Part shown: in pieces, positions 12,301 through 26,135 of the stretch | Numbering within the stretch: position 1 is the first letter of the stretch | How the letters are laid out: the number at the start of each line of letters is the position of its first letter | Source of the DNA: Cinnamomum chago | Lineage: Eukaryota > Streptophyta > Magnoliopsida > Laurales > Lauraceae | DNA: 64,000 nt | Assembly (NCBI GenBank): GCA_038049695.1 | Contig: CP142457.1 | Span: 25,372,501 to 25,436,500 of the forward strand | Direction of reading: 5' to 3' | The notes under the pieces: model-generated | Seen by the model: only the letters and a program-made list of their open reading frames with translations | What the model was told of the DNA's origin: nothing | Databases searched by the model: none | Position numbers and translations under genes: made by a program

Positions 12301-15300
12301 TTATTTCCTACTGTCTGTCCAATCCTCACAAAAAAGTCAAAAAACTCTTTGAATGACCTACTAATTTTGATTTTATGAAAACTTCAATTCCCATTTACTC
12401 CCTCCCTTTGCACTGTGCAATTCTTTCTTTGCAGACAACTGTACTTGCAGTGTGTAAGCTACCAATTCTTGAAAATATAAGAGCAAGATAAAGACTCACC
12501 TTCTCGAAGTAAGTCTTTGGCGGAAGAATAACGCCCCCAGCACCCATGACAGGCTCAGCAATGAATGCAGCAATCTGACACAACCACAAAAGATAGATGG
12601 CTAAGCCAAACTTGCAAACTGACTTATGGCTAGACATATTATAAAGCAACTACCGTCTCTGGCCCCTCCTTGATAATAAGATTCTCCAAGTTATTGGCCA
12701 ATCTGGTGGAAAACTCTTCCTCTGTCTCACCTGACACACAGAATTTTTAGCACTAACTTAAAACAGGTCTGTTTTAAAGTGACACAAATTTCAATTGATT
12801 TGAATACTTCTAGAAAACAGATGGTTAATTTAGCTTCCCTTTACAGTTGGCATTTGGGAAGAGCAAAAATCGGAGCAATAAATGAGGTGCTCTTAATCCT
12901 ATTTTTATCTTTTAATCCAAAACAATGTCAGAAACCAGTGTTGATAATGATATGAAAGGACAAAAGGCAACAAGCTTAGTGTTGTATACAAGTTCTGAAC
13001 TGGACCAAAATACCAAATGCAAAGTCAAATTGAGAGTCATTTTGCCAAAATATTTTAACCAACTGTTATTTGGGATACATCAAAGGAAATTCTAAAGGAA
13101 CAGACCAACTCAGATAATGTGGTTAAGAACAAGAAAAGAACCTGGCAAATGAAAGCGCCAGTAGTGTGGGCAGTCTGTGTGCAACACAAATGGTGCTGGT
13201 AGATCAAACTTCTGATGTAGAGCTGGAAGGCTATAAAGAAATACAGAATTAATCAACTAGGTTGATTAGAGAAAAGCAATCTCATTATGTAATTATGGAA
13301 CATAATCAAGACTTGAAGATGTAACAGTTCTGTTAAAAAAATTAGTTATAAGCAAGTCTCACAGAAAATAGAAGAAATTCTAGAGATATCAAACATTAAT
13401 TTTCATCACAGAAGATAATGTAGCCAGATATTTACCCAGAAAGACTGGCTGATATTAGTGTTGATCCATGATAACTGCCAATAATATGGAAACCAATAAT
13501 AAGAATTACACAGAATAGTTGTCTTCATGGGACAAAAACATACAGTCGAATATACCCTTCTGCAACAAACTATCAATTAATAAATTAATTAAAGTTCATA
13601 CGATTTTTTCCTTGCAATAAATTTCTTCTTATTTGGCCTTCCCAATGCATTGTTGTAATACCAAACCAGCTTCACCTACAGAATCCAAAATGAAATTGCA
13701 GTAAGTCATGATTGACATTTCTGAGAAATCACCGAACTTGCTCAAATACAAGAGAAATAGAGGAATCTTTATAGTTTCAGTATGGGCTTAGAGGAAGACT
13801 GGAGAAAAACCCTGGTAGGGAAAACTGAACTGCTGCAAGTACAAGGAACTAAAGGGGCGACCAATAAAAACTTGGAGGGAAGTAGATGGTATTGATATTG
13901 AAGGATTCTAGGTGATGGAAAACTTAGCCATAAGGATAAGTGGATTAAGTATCACAAAGCCCACCCTAAGAAGTGATAACCTCCAATGATGATAAGAATG
14001 ATGGTCTATGCAGAAGTGCCACAATGAGAGATGCTAATTTATTCTTTATTTATTGGCCAATACAAACAGGCAGAAACTTATACTCTTCTTGGAGCAGAGA
14101 CATCAACCCAATATATTTAATACCACAATAAGAGCTACAAAAAAATTTTTGGGGGAAATAGGCAAATACTGATTTCATCTAGCCTCCGCCGAGTACCAAT
14201 GCTCACAATAAGGTGAACACCACTTGCCTAAACACCTAGTGGGGCCCACTTTATGATCCATCTGAGTGGATCATAAAATAGGGACCCCTCATGATAATCA
14301 CTAATACCAAGTTTGGAATCCATCCGAATGGACTGGACCGTTGGATCGATTGTGCACTCGTTTGGATGGTGAAAACTATCCAGTCCCATCCCCAAGTGGA
14401 CCCAAAAGCACCAGTGCTCGGCATAAGGTGAGCACCGGTGCTCAACAGAGAGGACCAATTTTATTTAGGAAGTTTGTTTGTGTTTTTATATTTGTCTTGA
14501 TGATTTTTGTGTCAATGTGTCATTATTCTTGCATAATCTCACATTGTTATACTAATCATTGAACTCTAACGAATTACCCATCTTTTATTCTAAATTGAGA
14601 TTGTAAGGAATATACTGATGGCATACTTGCTGGGTTTTCGGTAAACCTAACCCATTCCATTGGCACTTGAAGGTAAAGATGTCGTAAGTGATACTCAGAA
14701 TGCAAATGCAGTAGAAGGGAAACTGCAAGGATATCAAGAGTAGAGTGTGGATGATGTAGTTTAAAGACATCGAATCCACTCACAAAAGATTACCTTTTGA
14801 TTAGTTTTATTTCATTTTGACAGTTGTAATAGGGCCCTTGATTTGGCTAAGGATTTTATTAGTTTGTTTAAGCACACAATTGAATTTGACATTTAAAGTT
14901 ATTGATGAATTTAGACTATTTTACTTGTGCTCTATTATGATGTCTAAGATCTGTTATTAATGTTTGAAAAAGAATCTGCTACGAGCCTAATCTCGTAAAC
15001 AAGGAAATTTTTATTCCACGGCAAGAAAGGCAGACTTCTTTAGAAATCCAGGTTTCTCGCCGTGACATTATAGAACTAACTTTAACCATGAACATTTACT
15101 TTTTACCATTAAAAAAAAAAAAACAGCTCATTTACTACTAAAAAGTGATCCCTTAATACTAGATATTTAAAATGTTTTCAAGGAGTTCATTCCAAAAGAT
15201 TTGTACTGATTCACCCAAAGTCTGAATTCCTTCTACGAAATGCTTCCCTGTCAACTCAGAGAAGGGGATCTTGAGGACTAATCACTAATTTATGCTGCTT

Positions 15301-18300
15301 AAAAATGTAAGACAAACCTGAGAATCGTTAGCTTCTGAACCACTATTTGTAAAGAAGACCTTCCCCATTTTCTTTGCAGTAAAAAACTCGAGAAGTTCCT
15401 TTGCAAGATCCTGTACAGCATCCGGTAATTATCCATCCACAATGATAAGCACCCATAAAGACTCTCTATAGAGAAAGCAACTCAACTGGAAAAAGTGTGG
15501 CAGTAGCTAATAAGGAAATTAAAGGATAATGTTATATATGAGCAGAAAAAAAAATGGAATAGGAAACTCTCAGGGGTATTTATTTTCGGAGGCGGAATTG
15601 CACTTTTTTAAGAATTATAACATTTTCAAAAATCTCAAAATAGACACAAAATCAATAGAAAGATGCAACACTCATGGCTATAACCCCACATTTTCAAAGT
15701 AGGAAATATGAAAGCATGAAAACGAGAACTTTACATGAATTATGGAAGTAGAAAATTTTAATGCTTAGACAAATCAAAGAAATGAAAATGATACCTTTTT
15801 GGTTCCTAAGAAAAATTCCGACCAAATGGAGTCTAAATTTTTATGTAGAATGCAATTTGAATTAAATAGGGAAAATGATATTTTCCAAAAGTAATCTTGA
15901 AACTTTTTTATGGGAAACAGTAAATTCACATTTCCTGTAGTTCGTCTTGACCAGTTAAGCATCCAATAGTAGATAACGATATTAACTAATATCAAATAAA
16001 CTGAGAATAAAATGTTCATTAAGAACTGCCGTTGAAACCAATGCAAGTTATGATTACCAATGAAGGTTTTGTTGTACGGTTCCAAAAGGAGTGGTAAAAT
16101 GGCAAAGTATTCAATTGTTCAACTGCAGCTGCAACAAGTCGAGGTTCACTTCCCCCTGAAAATAATTTTCAACATTTATAAACACATGGAGCTATGAATA
16201 CTTGAACTATTAACAAATGCAGTAATGTATAGCTTGCCATGCATTAAGATAGTGGCAAGGATCAAAATAACAATTGTGGCAGGCGTAGCGGCCAGTGGCC
16301 AAAATGCTATATAGCAGGCGATACATAGCGGTTACAGCAATACGAAGTGGCACAGCAGGGTGAATTTTTTTTAAGTGGTAAAAAAAATCAAATCTTGAGT
16401 AACAACCAATCTTGTGTTTTTTAGTGATTTGGAATCATATAAGGGTAAAAACAACTTTAGGAAGGGCAATTGAGAAGTAGAAATTGGAAAAGTAGTATTT
16501 TAAATTAAAACTGCTCTATTAGGTTTTAGACTGTAGCGCCACTATTTTCAAAGTAGCGTAGCAGCCTCAATGACTATGGACGATAATCTGGCTGGTACAC
16601 TACGTAGTGGCCGCTATTTTGAACCATGGATAGAAAGTAAGGAAATCAAATTTAAAGGAAGAACCTTCCATAAACTCCACAATAAATGACAGGTATCACC
16701 CAATGTTGTCAGGTTTGCAGTTTGGTTTGGTTCATGTAGCAGGTTCTAAGTTAATACCGTAGAAATACCACATAGACCCATCTTAGGACTACAACACTAT
16801 GGGAGATTCATAAATTAGTTTATACCAACACTGAGCCAATTTTTAATTTTATCATATATTTTTTATCAGTTTAATAAAAAATTAGTGTCGTCCAACAGTG
16901 TAGCATTCAACAATTAGTTCATTCAAACAGCCGATGAATCAGCGTGTTTGTACTTTACCATTTGTAATTTATCTCTTGAAGATAATCTCAGGTTTATTAT
17001 ATATGTTCTTATACAAGATGCCAGTGGAGGTGATGGAGCAGTTGGATCAAATTCAGAGGAACTTTTTGTGGGATGGAAATAATGATAAAAGAAAACTGCA
17101 TCAAATTAAGTGAAGTTGTGAAGGCTAAGGCTCTTGGTGGTATGGGCTTGGGATGTTTTCCTCTTAATAACCATGATTTGCTTGGTAAATGGTGGTGGAG
17201 ATTTGGGGTGGAAACGGAGGCCTTATGGAGGAGGAGGATCATCATTGTTTTCAAGTTTGGTAAGGGTAAGAGGAGGTGGGTTCCTAGTAGAGTCCCTGGA
17301 TACAAGAGATCTGGGTGTTGGGGCGTTATATCATGTCTTGAGGATGTTTCAGTTCCATGTGAGGAGCCATTCTAAAGGGGGTGGGTTTTAGAGTTGGGAA
17401 AGTAAGTAGAGTGAGGTTTTGGGTGAATGATTGAATCGGTGTGGGTTCTTTGTCAGTCTTGTTCCCTATCGTATTTAGGGTGGCGTTAAATAAAGAGTCA
17501 ATTATAAAAGAGTGTTATGTGGTGGAGGGGAACAAAGTGGTGTGGAGGGTAACGGGTTTGGATGAATGGTGAAGTAAAGTGAGGTGAAGCATCAAATCAA
17601 TAGAGAATAAAATATAAGGGGTTATGATGGTCTTTTGTTTTTAGTGGCTTGATAAAGAATCTTTTTTACTTTTGTGTAAAAAGAGGGTTTTTTTTTTTAA
17701 AGGAGAGAATTTTGAATTTATGTATTTTTGATATGATAGGTGGTCTTCACTTGTCTGGATAATGGAGGCTTTACCTCACCTCAATTCATTTCACCACCTA
17801 TCCAAACACGCCCGGGTCAGCTTGAGGAGTCCAAGTATGAGTCCTTGTCGAGTTTTATTTCTAATGCATTTATTTACAAGGATCATATTGACGATCACAT
17901 TCGGAAACCAAATCCTTCTGGCCTTTTCTCGGTGAAGTCCTTCTACTTGGAATTAGAGGCTTCTAACGGGGATGTACATCCTTTATTTGCAGTTTAGATG
18001 AGTTTGGTTCTTCCTCGTGTGGAAGTCTTTTGTTGGTTAGTGGCAGCTGGGAAAATATCTACTGTGAACATTCGCAGGATAGGCTTCTCTTTGGTTGCTT
18101 TGTTTGATATTTGTGCCATGTGGGAAAGAGAATGAGACAATCTCTCATTCATTTCTTCATTGTGAGGCTTCAGTTAGTATTTGGAGCTTCCTTTTGGAAA
18201 GGATGTGGGAAGATTCTTTGGAAACTTGTCCATTGTGCTATTATTTGGTCCTTATGGAAAGAATGAAATAGTCGAGTCTTCAATAATGTAGCAGCATCTC

Positions 18301-21300
18301 CTTGTGATGTTTTAAATGTTGTGAAGCTGAGAATTGGTAAATAGGCGATGATATGGAAAGAGTTAAAGAATTTCAATCTTGATATTATTCTTAGCAATTG
18401 GGAGGCTGGTATGGTTGGTCGCCTCTTTTAAGGGTGAAAAAGAACGAGTGATGGTCTCCTCCAACAATGGGAGTCTTAAAATTTAATGTGGATGTAGCAG
18501 CTCGAGGGAAATCGGGACTGGCAGGTGTTGGTGGTGTTCTTCATAACCATGAAGGTATAACTTTTCTTTTTCTTCTTTCATTGGAGTTATAGATTCGAAT
18601 GAAGCTGAGGTTTTAGCCATCCAAGAAGCTCTAGGGATATTTAGAGTGTCATTTCGGCAGCCCTTGATTGCAGAAAGTGATTCCGTCAATGCTATCTCTT
18701 GGATGTCGAATTCAACTATGGGGCCATGGAAGTTCTATTTTCTTCTTAATAAAATAAAGTTTCTATCATTGGAATTGGAGGTGGAGTTTAGGCACATTCT
18801 TCGGTTAGCAAATGGTGGGGCAGATATGTTGGGTAAGAGAGGGGTATCTCAATAGTTTCTTTTATATAGTTATCCTTGTAATTCTATCTTCTTTTTTCTG
18901 TTTTTGGTTAAGGGGTATAAGCCCATTTATCCCTTGATCTTCATTTGTATCTTGTGCTTCTCTCTTCTTTTCTTCTTAATATAATTTCTATTAACAATAA
19001 AAAAGAAGATAATCTGAGATTCATCTTAGTAAACCTTCTAAATAAGGGGATATCATCCAATGTAATCTCTATCACAAAGGTATACATGCATAATCTATTT
19101 GTATGGAGAGAGGGGGGGCACGGGTCTGCCACAATGGATGACACATTTTACACCTTAGATATTTCATAGCTTTTCTTTTCTTCCTTTAATTTTCAGAGGT
19201 TTTTCTAAATCTGTTCAGTGCAATTCCTTGGTTCAATTTGCTATGAATACATTCAATTAGCAAGTTTACAAACTGGGAATGTTTTCCACTGACGTGTCAA
19301 CATTATGCCATTGATTCATAGGGATGCACTAGTTCACAGACTGATTGATGCAATCCTAGGGTTAGGATGCAAGTGCCGGAGCACAATTTAGGTTCCCAGG
19401 GCACACTCACACGAAGAAAACAACTCTCCAACGATAAAACCACAAAGGGAAAATTCTATTAACTCAAATCTCTGAGAAATAATTCTCTACAATGCCATAT
19501 AAATAGTAAAAGAAGACTTAAGCCCTAAGAAACCTAATTAAACTAGGAAACTAAATAATATAGGAAATCTAATCCTAATAACAATATTTAAAGAAACTAA
19601 TGACATGAAAATAAATTCCTAAATCTACGTGGGCCCTACACATGTGGACATTAGGTCTATGTTGCATCATTCTCCACGGGTTGGAAAGAACTCGACCTCA
19701 AGTTCGGTAAGTGTCCGCCTGGATCGAAAATCAATCAAACAAACTTTCTATTAGTTGGCTGATCTTGAGCATATACGCAGATCTTGAAAATGCTGAACAT
19801 GACACATCCTTTGATTTGACGATTGTAGTGTGTGTCAGATGCACTCGTATGAAAAAAGTAAGGATCTTATGGGAGAAAAACGTGAACCCTTAGGGTTGCC
19901 TTCTTCTCATTATGTAAGGGTGGATAACCCTCTTCTTAGAATCCTAATACAAATCAAATTCCTAAGTTAACATTCTAATTACAACTTAAGTTCCTAAGTT
20001 AACATAAAATACACGTTTCCTAGATTAACACCCCCCCTCAAATTGGTGCAGGGGAGTCATAAAGCAGCAATTTGGAAACCAGAAACTGATGTCGAGGCTG
20101 AGGAAGTCCTTTTGTGAAGATGTCAGCAAACTGAAGGTTAGTAGAGACATGAGGTAAAGAAATGACCTCACGCTTCAATTCATCCCGAATAAAGTGACAG
20201 TCAACCTCAATATGTTTGGTGCATTCATGAAAGACAGGATTTTCAGTCATCCTGATAGCCCCAGTATTATCCGCATGTAAGGATGTAGAAGATGTTTGTG
20301 CAAATCCGAGTTCCAAAAGTAGTCCCCGTAACCATAAGATTTCTGAACAGGCGGAAGACATTGCCCTATATTCCGCCTTTGTAGAAGATCGAGAAACACG
20401 TCCTTGTTTCTTGCATTTCCAAGAAATTAACGAATTACCAAGATACATACACCAACCATTAGTAGACCGATGAGTATCCTGACAGCCCGCCTAGTCAGCG
20501 TCTGCATAAGTTGTCAACTGAAGAGGATTGCCCTTGGGATAATATAAACCACGAGTGACAGTGCCCATCAAATACTGGATAATGCGTTTGACAGCAGTCA
20601 GATGAAGGTGGCGACGAGATGTCATGAATTGGCTCACAAGATTGATCGCATAGGAGATGTCCGGTCGAGTGATGGTGAGATAGACAAGGCTGCCCACCAG
20701 GCGCCTTTAAGTATGCGGATTGGGAAGAAGGTCACCATCATCTTTACTCAATTTGAGGTTGACCTCAACACGTGTATCAACTGGCGAAGATTCATGGAGA
20801 TCAGCAAGGTCAATAAGATCAGATGTGTATTTATGTTGATTAAGAAAAAGGCCTTTGAGAGATTGATGCATTTTTAAGCCCAAAAAATAATGTAAAGGGC
20901 CCAAATCCTTCATATGGAAGTAATCCCGGAGAGAGGCTTGGATAGACTTGATCATACTATCATTAGTGCCAGTGATAATAATATCGTCAACATATACAAG
21001 TAGAACAGTAACACCAGCGGATGTTCTTTGCATGAACATAGAGGGATCATAAGGGCTCTGAGTAAATCCAGTTGTGCATAATCGCCCCCTAAAAGTTTCA
21101 AACCAAGCTCGAGGAGCTTGCTTTAGACTATAAAGAGATCTCCGAAGATGACAAACAGCAGTTTTAGATGGAGAAGGGACGCCCTGCGGTATCCTCATGT
21201 ATACCTCCTCTTTCAACTCCCCATGGAGAAAGGCATTCTTAACATCCATCTAGTATAACGGCCAAGAATGTGAGGCAGCAATGGCGAGAAGTAACCGAAC

Positions 21301-24300
21301 TGTTGTCATTTTAGCCACAGGTGCAAATGTTTCCTCGTAGTCAATGTCATATTCTTGCATGTTCCCGAGTGCTACAAGTCTAACTTTTTGTCTATCCAAG
21401 GAGCCATCAGATTTAAGTTTTATTGAGAAGATCCATTTGCAACCTATCGGTTTAACTGCCGAAGGACAATCCACAATGTCCCAAGTGTGATTCTTATCTA
21501 AAGTATCTAATTCTTCCCGCATAGCCTGGTTCCAAGTATCATGTTGAACTGCCTGCAAATAAGATTTGGGTATAAAAACAGAGGAAAGGGTAGTCATCAA
21601 AGAAGTGTGTGTAAATCCATACCGCTCAGGTGGTCGAGAAAATCTGGAGGAGTGACGCAGGATAGGAGGAGTTGTGGAACCAGCTGCCAGCGGAGGATCA
21701 GGAGGACGGGCATCGGCAATGGTAGGTTTTTCCCGACGATGATAAACAAAGTCAGGATGAAACCTAGTAATGGTTCTTTTATCTAAAAAACCCGGTAAGA
21801 GAGCGGGAGAAGAGGGAGGAGGACAATCCAAGTGACTTTGAAAAAAATACTGGTTTCCAAAGAAAATAACATTAAGAGAAACCCTTATGCGACGACCAAT
21901 GGGGTCATAGCATACAAATCCTTTTTGATTGGTGGCATACCCCAAGAAAGCACACCGGCGAGATTTAGCCGTTAATTTGGTTCGTTCTATGGGAGGTAAA
22001 TGAATGAAACAAACACATCCAAAAGTATGTAAGTGATCAAACACGGGAAGATGGCCAAACAGTTTAAAATGCGGTGTTAATTGATTAATGGTAGGGGATG
22101 GAAGACGGTTTATTAAATGGACTGCGGAAGCGAGAGCTTCTACCCAAAAACGAGGAGGAACTGATGATTCAATCATAAGTGTTCGAATAACATCAAGGAG
22201 ATGCCTGTTTTTACATTCCGCGACTCCATTCTGTTGAGGAGTATACGGACAGGTACGTTAAGAAATGATCCATTAAGTTTGCAGAAAAGATTGAAAATCA
22301 TTGGAAACATCCCCCCCCCCAGGAATCGGAGCGCAAAGTTTTAATGCATTTTGAAAATTAGGTTTCAACATAGCTGAGAAAATTTTGAAAAGCATGAAGA
22401 ACATCAGACTTGAACTCGTATGAAGAAAGTAAGGATCTTAAGGGAGAAAAACGTGAACCCTTAGGGTTGCCTTCTTATTATATAAGGGTGGATAACCCTC
22501 TTCTTAGAATCCTTATACAAATCAAGTTCCTATGTTAACATTCTAATTACAACTTAAGTTCCTAAGTTAACATAAAATACACGTTTCCTAGATTAACAGT
22601 GTGGTTGGAGGTACACATGAACCGTTCTAGATGTCACTCGTGGAATTCGCACCATCAAATCGAAAGCTTTTACTAGCCGTTCTTGACCTCCCGATTTCCA
22701 TTGTTGATCCCCAAAGATAATCAATTTTAGAGTTTATGTGGGGAATATCAACAACTGGCGCTTCATCGCTTGGTGTTTGCACTTCGGGATTATTAGTACT
22801 CATAGGAGAAATTTCAAGGTCAATTGTGGATGTGGAATATTCTGTGTCTAGCTCTGAATGATCGGTCTGCATATCCGCTGGAACTGGTTCCTCAACACTG
22901 TCTGTTATGTGTGGCGACTTTTCTTCTTGAGACGTAACTTCCACTAGACTAGACCTTTTAAGCATCCGCTCCATACGAATTGTGTCCCAATATGCCTTAT
23001 GAATGTTTTTACTGTCATTCATTTTCTCCACTATTTCCGGTCTTAGACCTCTAACAAAACTAATTAAATCATGTTCCTCATCATCTTCTAATCCACACTT
23101 GTCTTGGAGCCATGCAAACATGTCACCATAGTCAAGAACAGATAATTCTCCTTGTTTCAAATCAAGAAATGACCGAAAATAGACTTCATTCTCAAAATAC
23201 CACATTCCATATTTACCCACATATTTGAATATTTGAAGTGCATTGTGGAATTTACTAATATGGAATTTCATATTGGATGTGTGAAGGGACTGACCTTTTC
23301 TGTAGATATGCTCTTCACAAACCCGATGAAGAAAATGGATTGAAAATTTGACAGGGAATGAGCCCGATATCGCAAAAATAAATTGTACCCGTTGATCTGA
23401 TCAAACTTTAGTTTGACTGCTCCTGTGATGAGTTGGTATTTATATTATGCTTGTGGGCTTCTTCAATGGGTCGGATCCACCTCAACTGAACCTGGCTGTG
23501 AACTGGAATTGGGGCCAAACTCAATTTGAGCTTGTCACTTGTCAAAGAAGCACACGTGTGAATGAAGATAAAAGTCCCTTTTTGCTTCTGTCTTGAAGAA
23601 GAAGTTTCACTTCCTTGTTGTTGCTGTCATGAAGAGAAGAGTAGGCGATGATGTCGATGGGCCATGGTAGTTGACGGCAATTGACGATGATGGCAGCAGC
23701 ACCCTTGGTGCACGGTACACTTTCTCTTCATTTTTCTCCTTCCTTTCTCCTACTACTCTTCTTCTTTTTCTTCTCTTCGTCTTTTTTTTTTTTTTCTCTA
23801 GGGCTGGGTGATGGGAGCGAAGGAAGAGTGGGGTCAGTTTATTGGCAATGAGGCAGTGGTCTGCTTGTGGGGGCAGTGGTTTTTTTTTTTTGGTTTTTTT
23901 TTGGGTATCGGAGGGAGGCGAGTGGGTGTGGTGTACTGGCAGAAGTTTGGGCTGGGATTAGGGTGGGGTTTGGATTTTGTGAGTGGGTTTCTTGAAGAGG
24001 GTGGGCTAATTTTTGGGCTCGGTTGTGGCTGGGGGCTGGATTCTGCGATGGCAGTGGACAATGTTGGTTGTTACCAGCTTGATAGGTGGGGGTTGGGTTA
24101 AACGAATGGAGTGGAACACTGGATGGAAAACGAGATATGGGTGCTATGGACGGATAGGCTCCGATCGGTGACCGGAGGGTGACCGGAGCATTGTGGATCT
24201 TCGCTCTGATACCAATTGGTACAATCCTAGGGTTAAGATGCAAGTGCCGGGGCACAATTAGGGTTCCCCGGGAATACTCACACGAAGAAGACAACTCTCC

Positions 24301-26089
24301 AACAATAAACCCACAAAGGGAAAATTCTATTAACTCAAATCTCTGAGAAATAATTCTCTACAATGCCATATAAATAGTAAAAGAAGAATTAAGCCCTAAG
24401 AAACCTAATTAAACTAGGAAACTAAATAATATAGGAAACCTAATCCTAATAACAATATTTAAAAAAACTAATGACATGAAAATAAATTCCTAAATTTACG
24501 TGGGCCCTACACGTGGCCATTAGGTCTATGCTGCATCACTGGGGGAATGTTTCGAACTCAACACCTTCCTTCAATACGAGGAATGGAAAACCCACTTTTG
24601 TGGGCTTTCCATTATAAAAACGATTTAAATTTGTTTGTCGTTTGTCATTTTATTTAGGGATGTTTCCATCAATGTTTCCAGAAAGTATTTATGAAACACG
24701 TAAATTTATGCATCCAAAGTTCCAAACATGTTCTCCATTTTTTTTCCTTTCAATAATGAAAATTTCTTTTTTTCTGAAATAATGCGAAAGAGGCCCTAAT
24801 TTAACTGAATGAGCACACTCATGATACGAGCATATAATTTAGTTATACGTTCTTGGTCGTAGCTCAGCTAGCTAGGGACATGTTTGTGCGTGAGAGAGTG
24901 TGAATTCAAATCCCAGATGTAGCAAGTAATAATAGTAATTTAGTTAAACCATTTTTTTAAACCTTAACCATTAGTGGATCCAAAGATACAAGGATTTTAA
25001 GAGACTTAATAAAATTTCTTCCTTTTAATTTGAGAAAAAGATTAGGAGAAAAACCATTAGGACGTTAACTTCAAAACAGCTGTGCAAATTTTGGGCAAAG
25101 AACACATACCCAACGCTGTGCACCATAAACCAGCAAGGCTATCAAGATATTTCTTTCCATTGATGTCGTAAACATAACTACCCTGCAATATTACCACAGA
25201 AAATTCATACAACATGAAAAATATTTCCAAGCAATAAAATATCATTGCAAAGGCAATCAGATTCTTAATTCTGATTACTTCACTGTCTCAGGCATTATGA
25301 TCGAAGTGAATAAAGAATGAACGAGTGCTGAATTGATCAACCGGAACATAAAACATGTTTCTCAACCTTGTTAGCTGCATCAAATGACAAAACTTGTTCT
25401 ACATCCATCTGTGGTCTACATGGTATACATGAAAAAAAAAATCTGAGCATATGCCATCTACAGAGGAGGTTCAAAACATCAGTCCAAAGATCTACAACTT
25501 GGATCTTTGATCAAAGATCTACCTTATCCAAACTCTGTGCCATTGATGTTGAGGCTCTAGAGAAAGTGGCAATCTGCTTATTCCATTCTCTAAACAGATT
25601 TCAGGACAATTTCTCTAGGAGCAGAGTGGAAATTAACTTGTGTCAAGGATTTAGATGCACACCAAGTGGAAAACCAAGTCCGCAACCCCCCACCCACAAA
25701 ACAATAAAATCTGAACTGGTTTTCTGCGTAATCATAGAAAGGTAATTTCATTTTTACATTTTTTTCCTCGAGGAAAAGTGGCAACACCAGACATAGATTT
25801 TGCTGTAGCACAGAAAAGTGTTTCCGCTTTCCACACTTATCCCACAGAAAACCATGTAGACAAATGTGCCCCCATTCAATGATTCTATGATGATGATCAT
25901 ATGAGACTCCTCGTGATGGATTTAGCCATAATTTTTTAAAAGTCAATGTGTCTTAAACCCGGAAGCTCATTGCTGCAACAATGGGAACCTTCCAACTATG
26001 CTACAGACTATTGTTATCATATGGAGGGGTGAGGTGTACAAGCACCTCCTTCTCACGTCACGTCACGTGTGTGTGTGTGTGTGTGTGAG

Positions 26090-26135
<46 letters not shown>

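Larger units (their letters stand above)
19833..22598 (-). mobile_element. Ty1/Copia element fossil nested in the Gypsy-like element
   Basis: An LTR of 198 bp (19833-20030, TG...CA) recurs at 22414-22598. The 5-bp duplication GTGTG flanks the whole element (19828-19832 and 22599-22603), which proves insertion into the older element. A polypurine tract (GAGGGGGGG on the minus strand) abuts the lower LTR. The interior codes for part of a Copia pol in the order integrase, reverse transcriptase, RNase H on the minus strand. By eye the LTRs differ at about 3% of sites, so it is clearly younger than its host. It is not whole: it is short for the family and has a few breaks. Confidence 0.9.
19346..24538 (-). 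mobile_element. Gypsy-like LTR element fossil, host of a nested Copia
   Basis: Two LTRs of about 320 bp in direct orientation (19346-19669 and 24217-24538) begin and end TG...CA. GCTCTGATACCA at 24203-24214, next to the upper LTR, is the minus-strand copy of the Met-tRNA primer site TGGTATCAGAGC, so the element reads on the minus strand. Next to the lower LTR is a purine-rich GTGGAGAA. A gag-like piece lies inside, and a C-terminal [12 protein letters not shown] peptide, typical of Gypsy pol ends, abuts the lower LTR. No full pol is seen. By eye the LTRs differ at about 7% of positions, older than the Copia nested in it. It is broken, with many breaks. Confidence 0.8.

Noticed and set aside
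20602-20877. A 91-codon plus-strand frame inside the Copia element, and a similar one at 21541-21786
   Set aside because: Shadows of the minus-strand pol.
23808-24294. Overlapping long frames on both strands, G/W-rich or P/H-rich
   Set aside because: They come from base bias in the 5' leader of the Gypsy-like fossil, next to its primer site.
16156-25109. Apparent loss of a GABA-T exon between exons 4 and 6
   Set aside because: At first no exon was seen in this long stretch. A closer read found it at 16058-16155 with matching phase, so the gene is complete.
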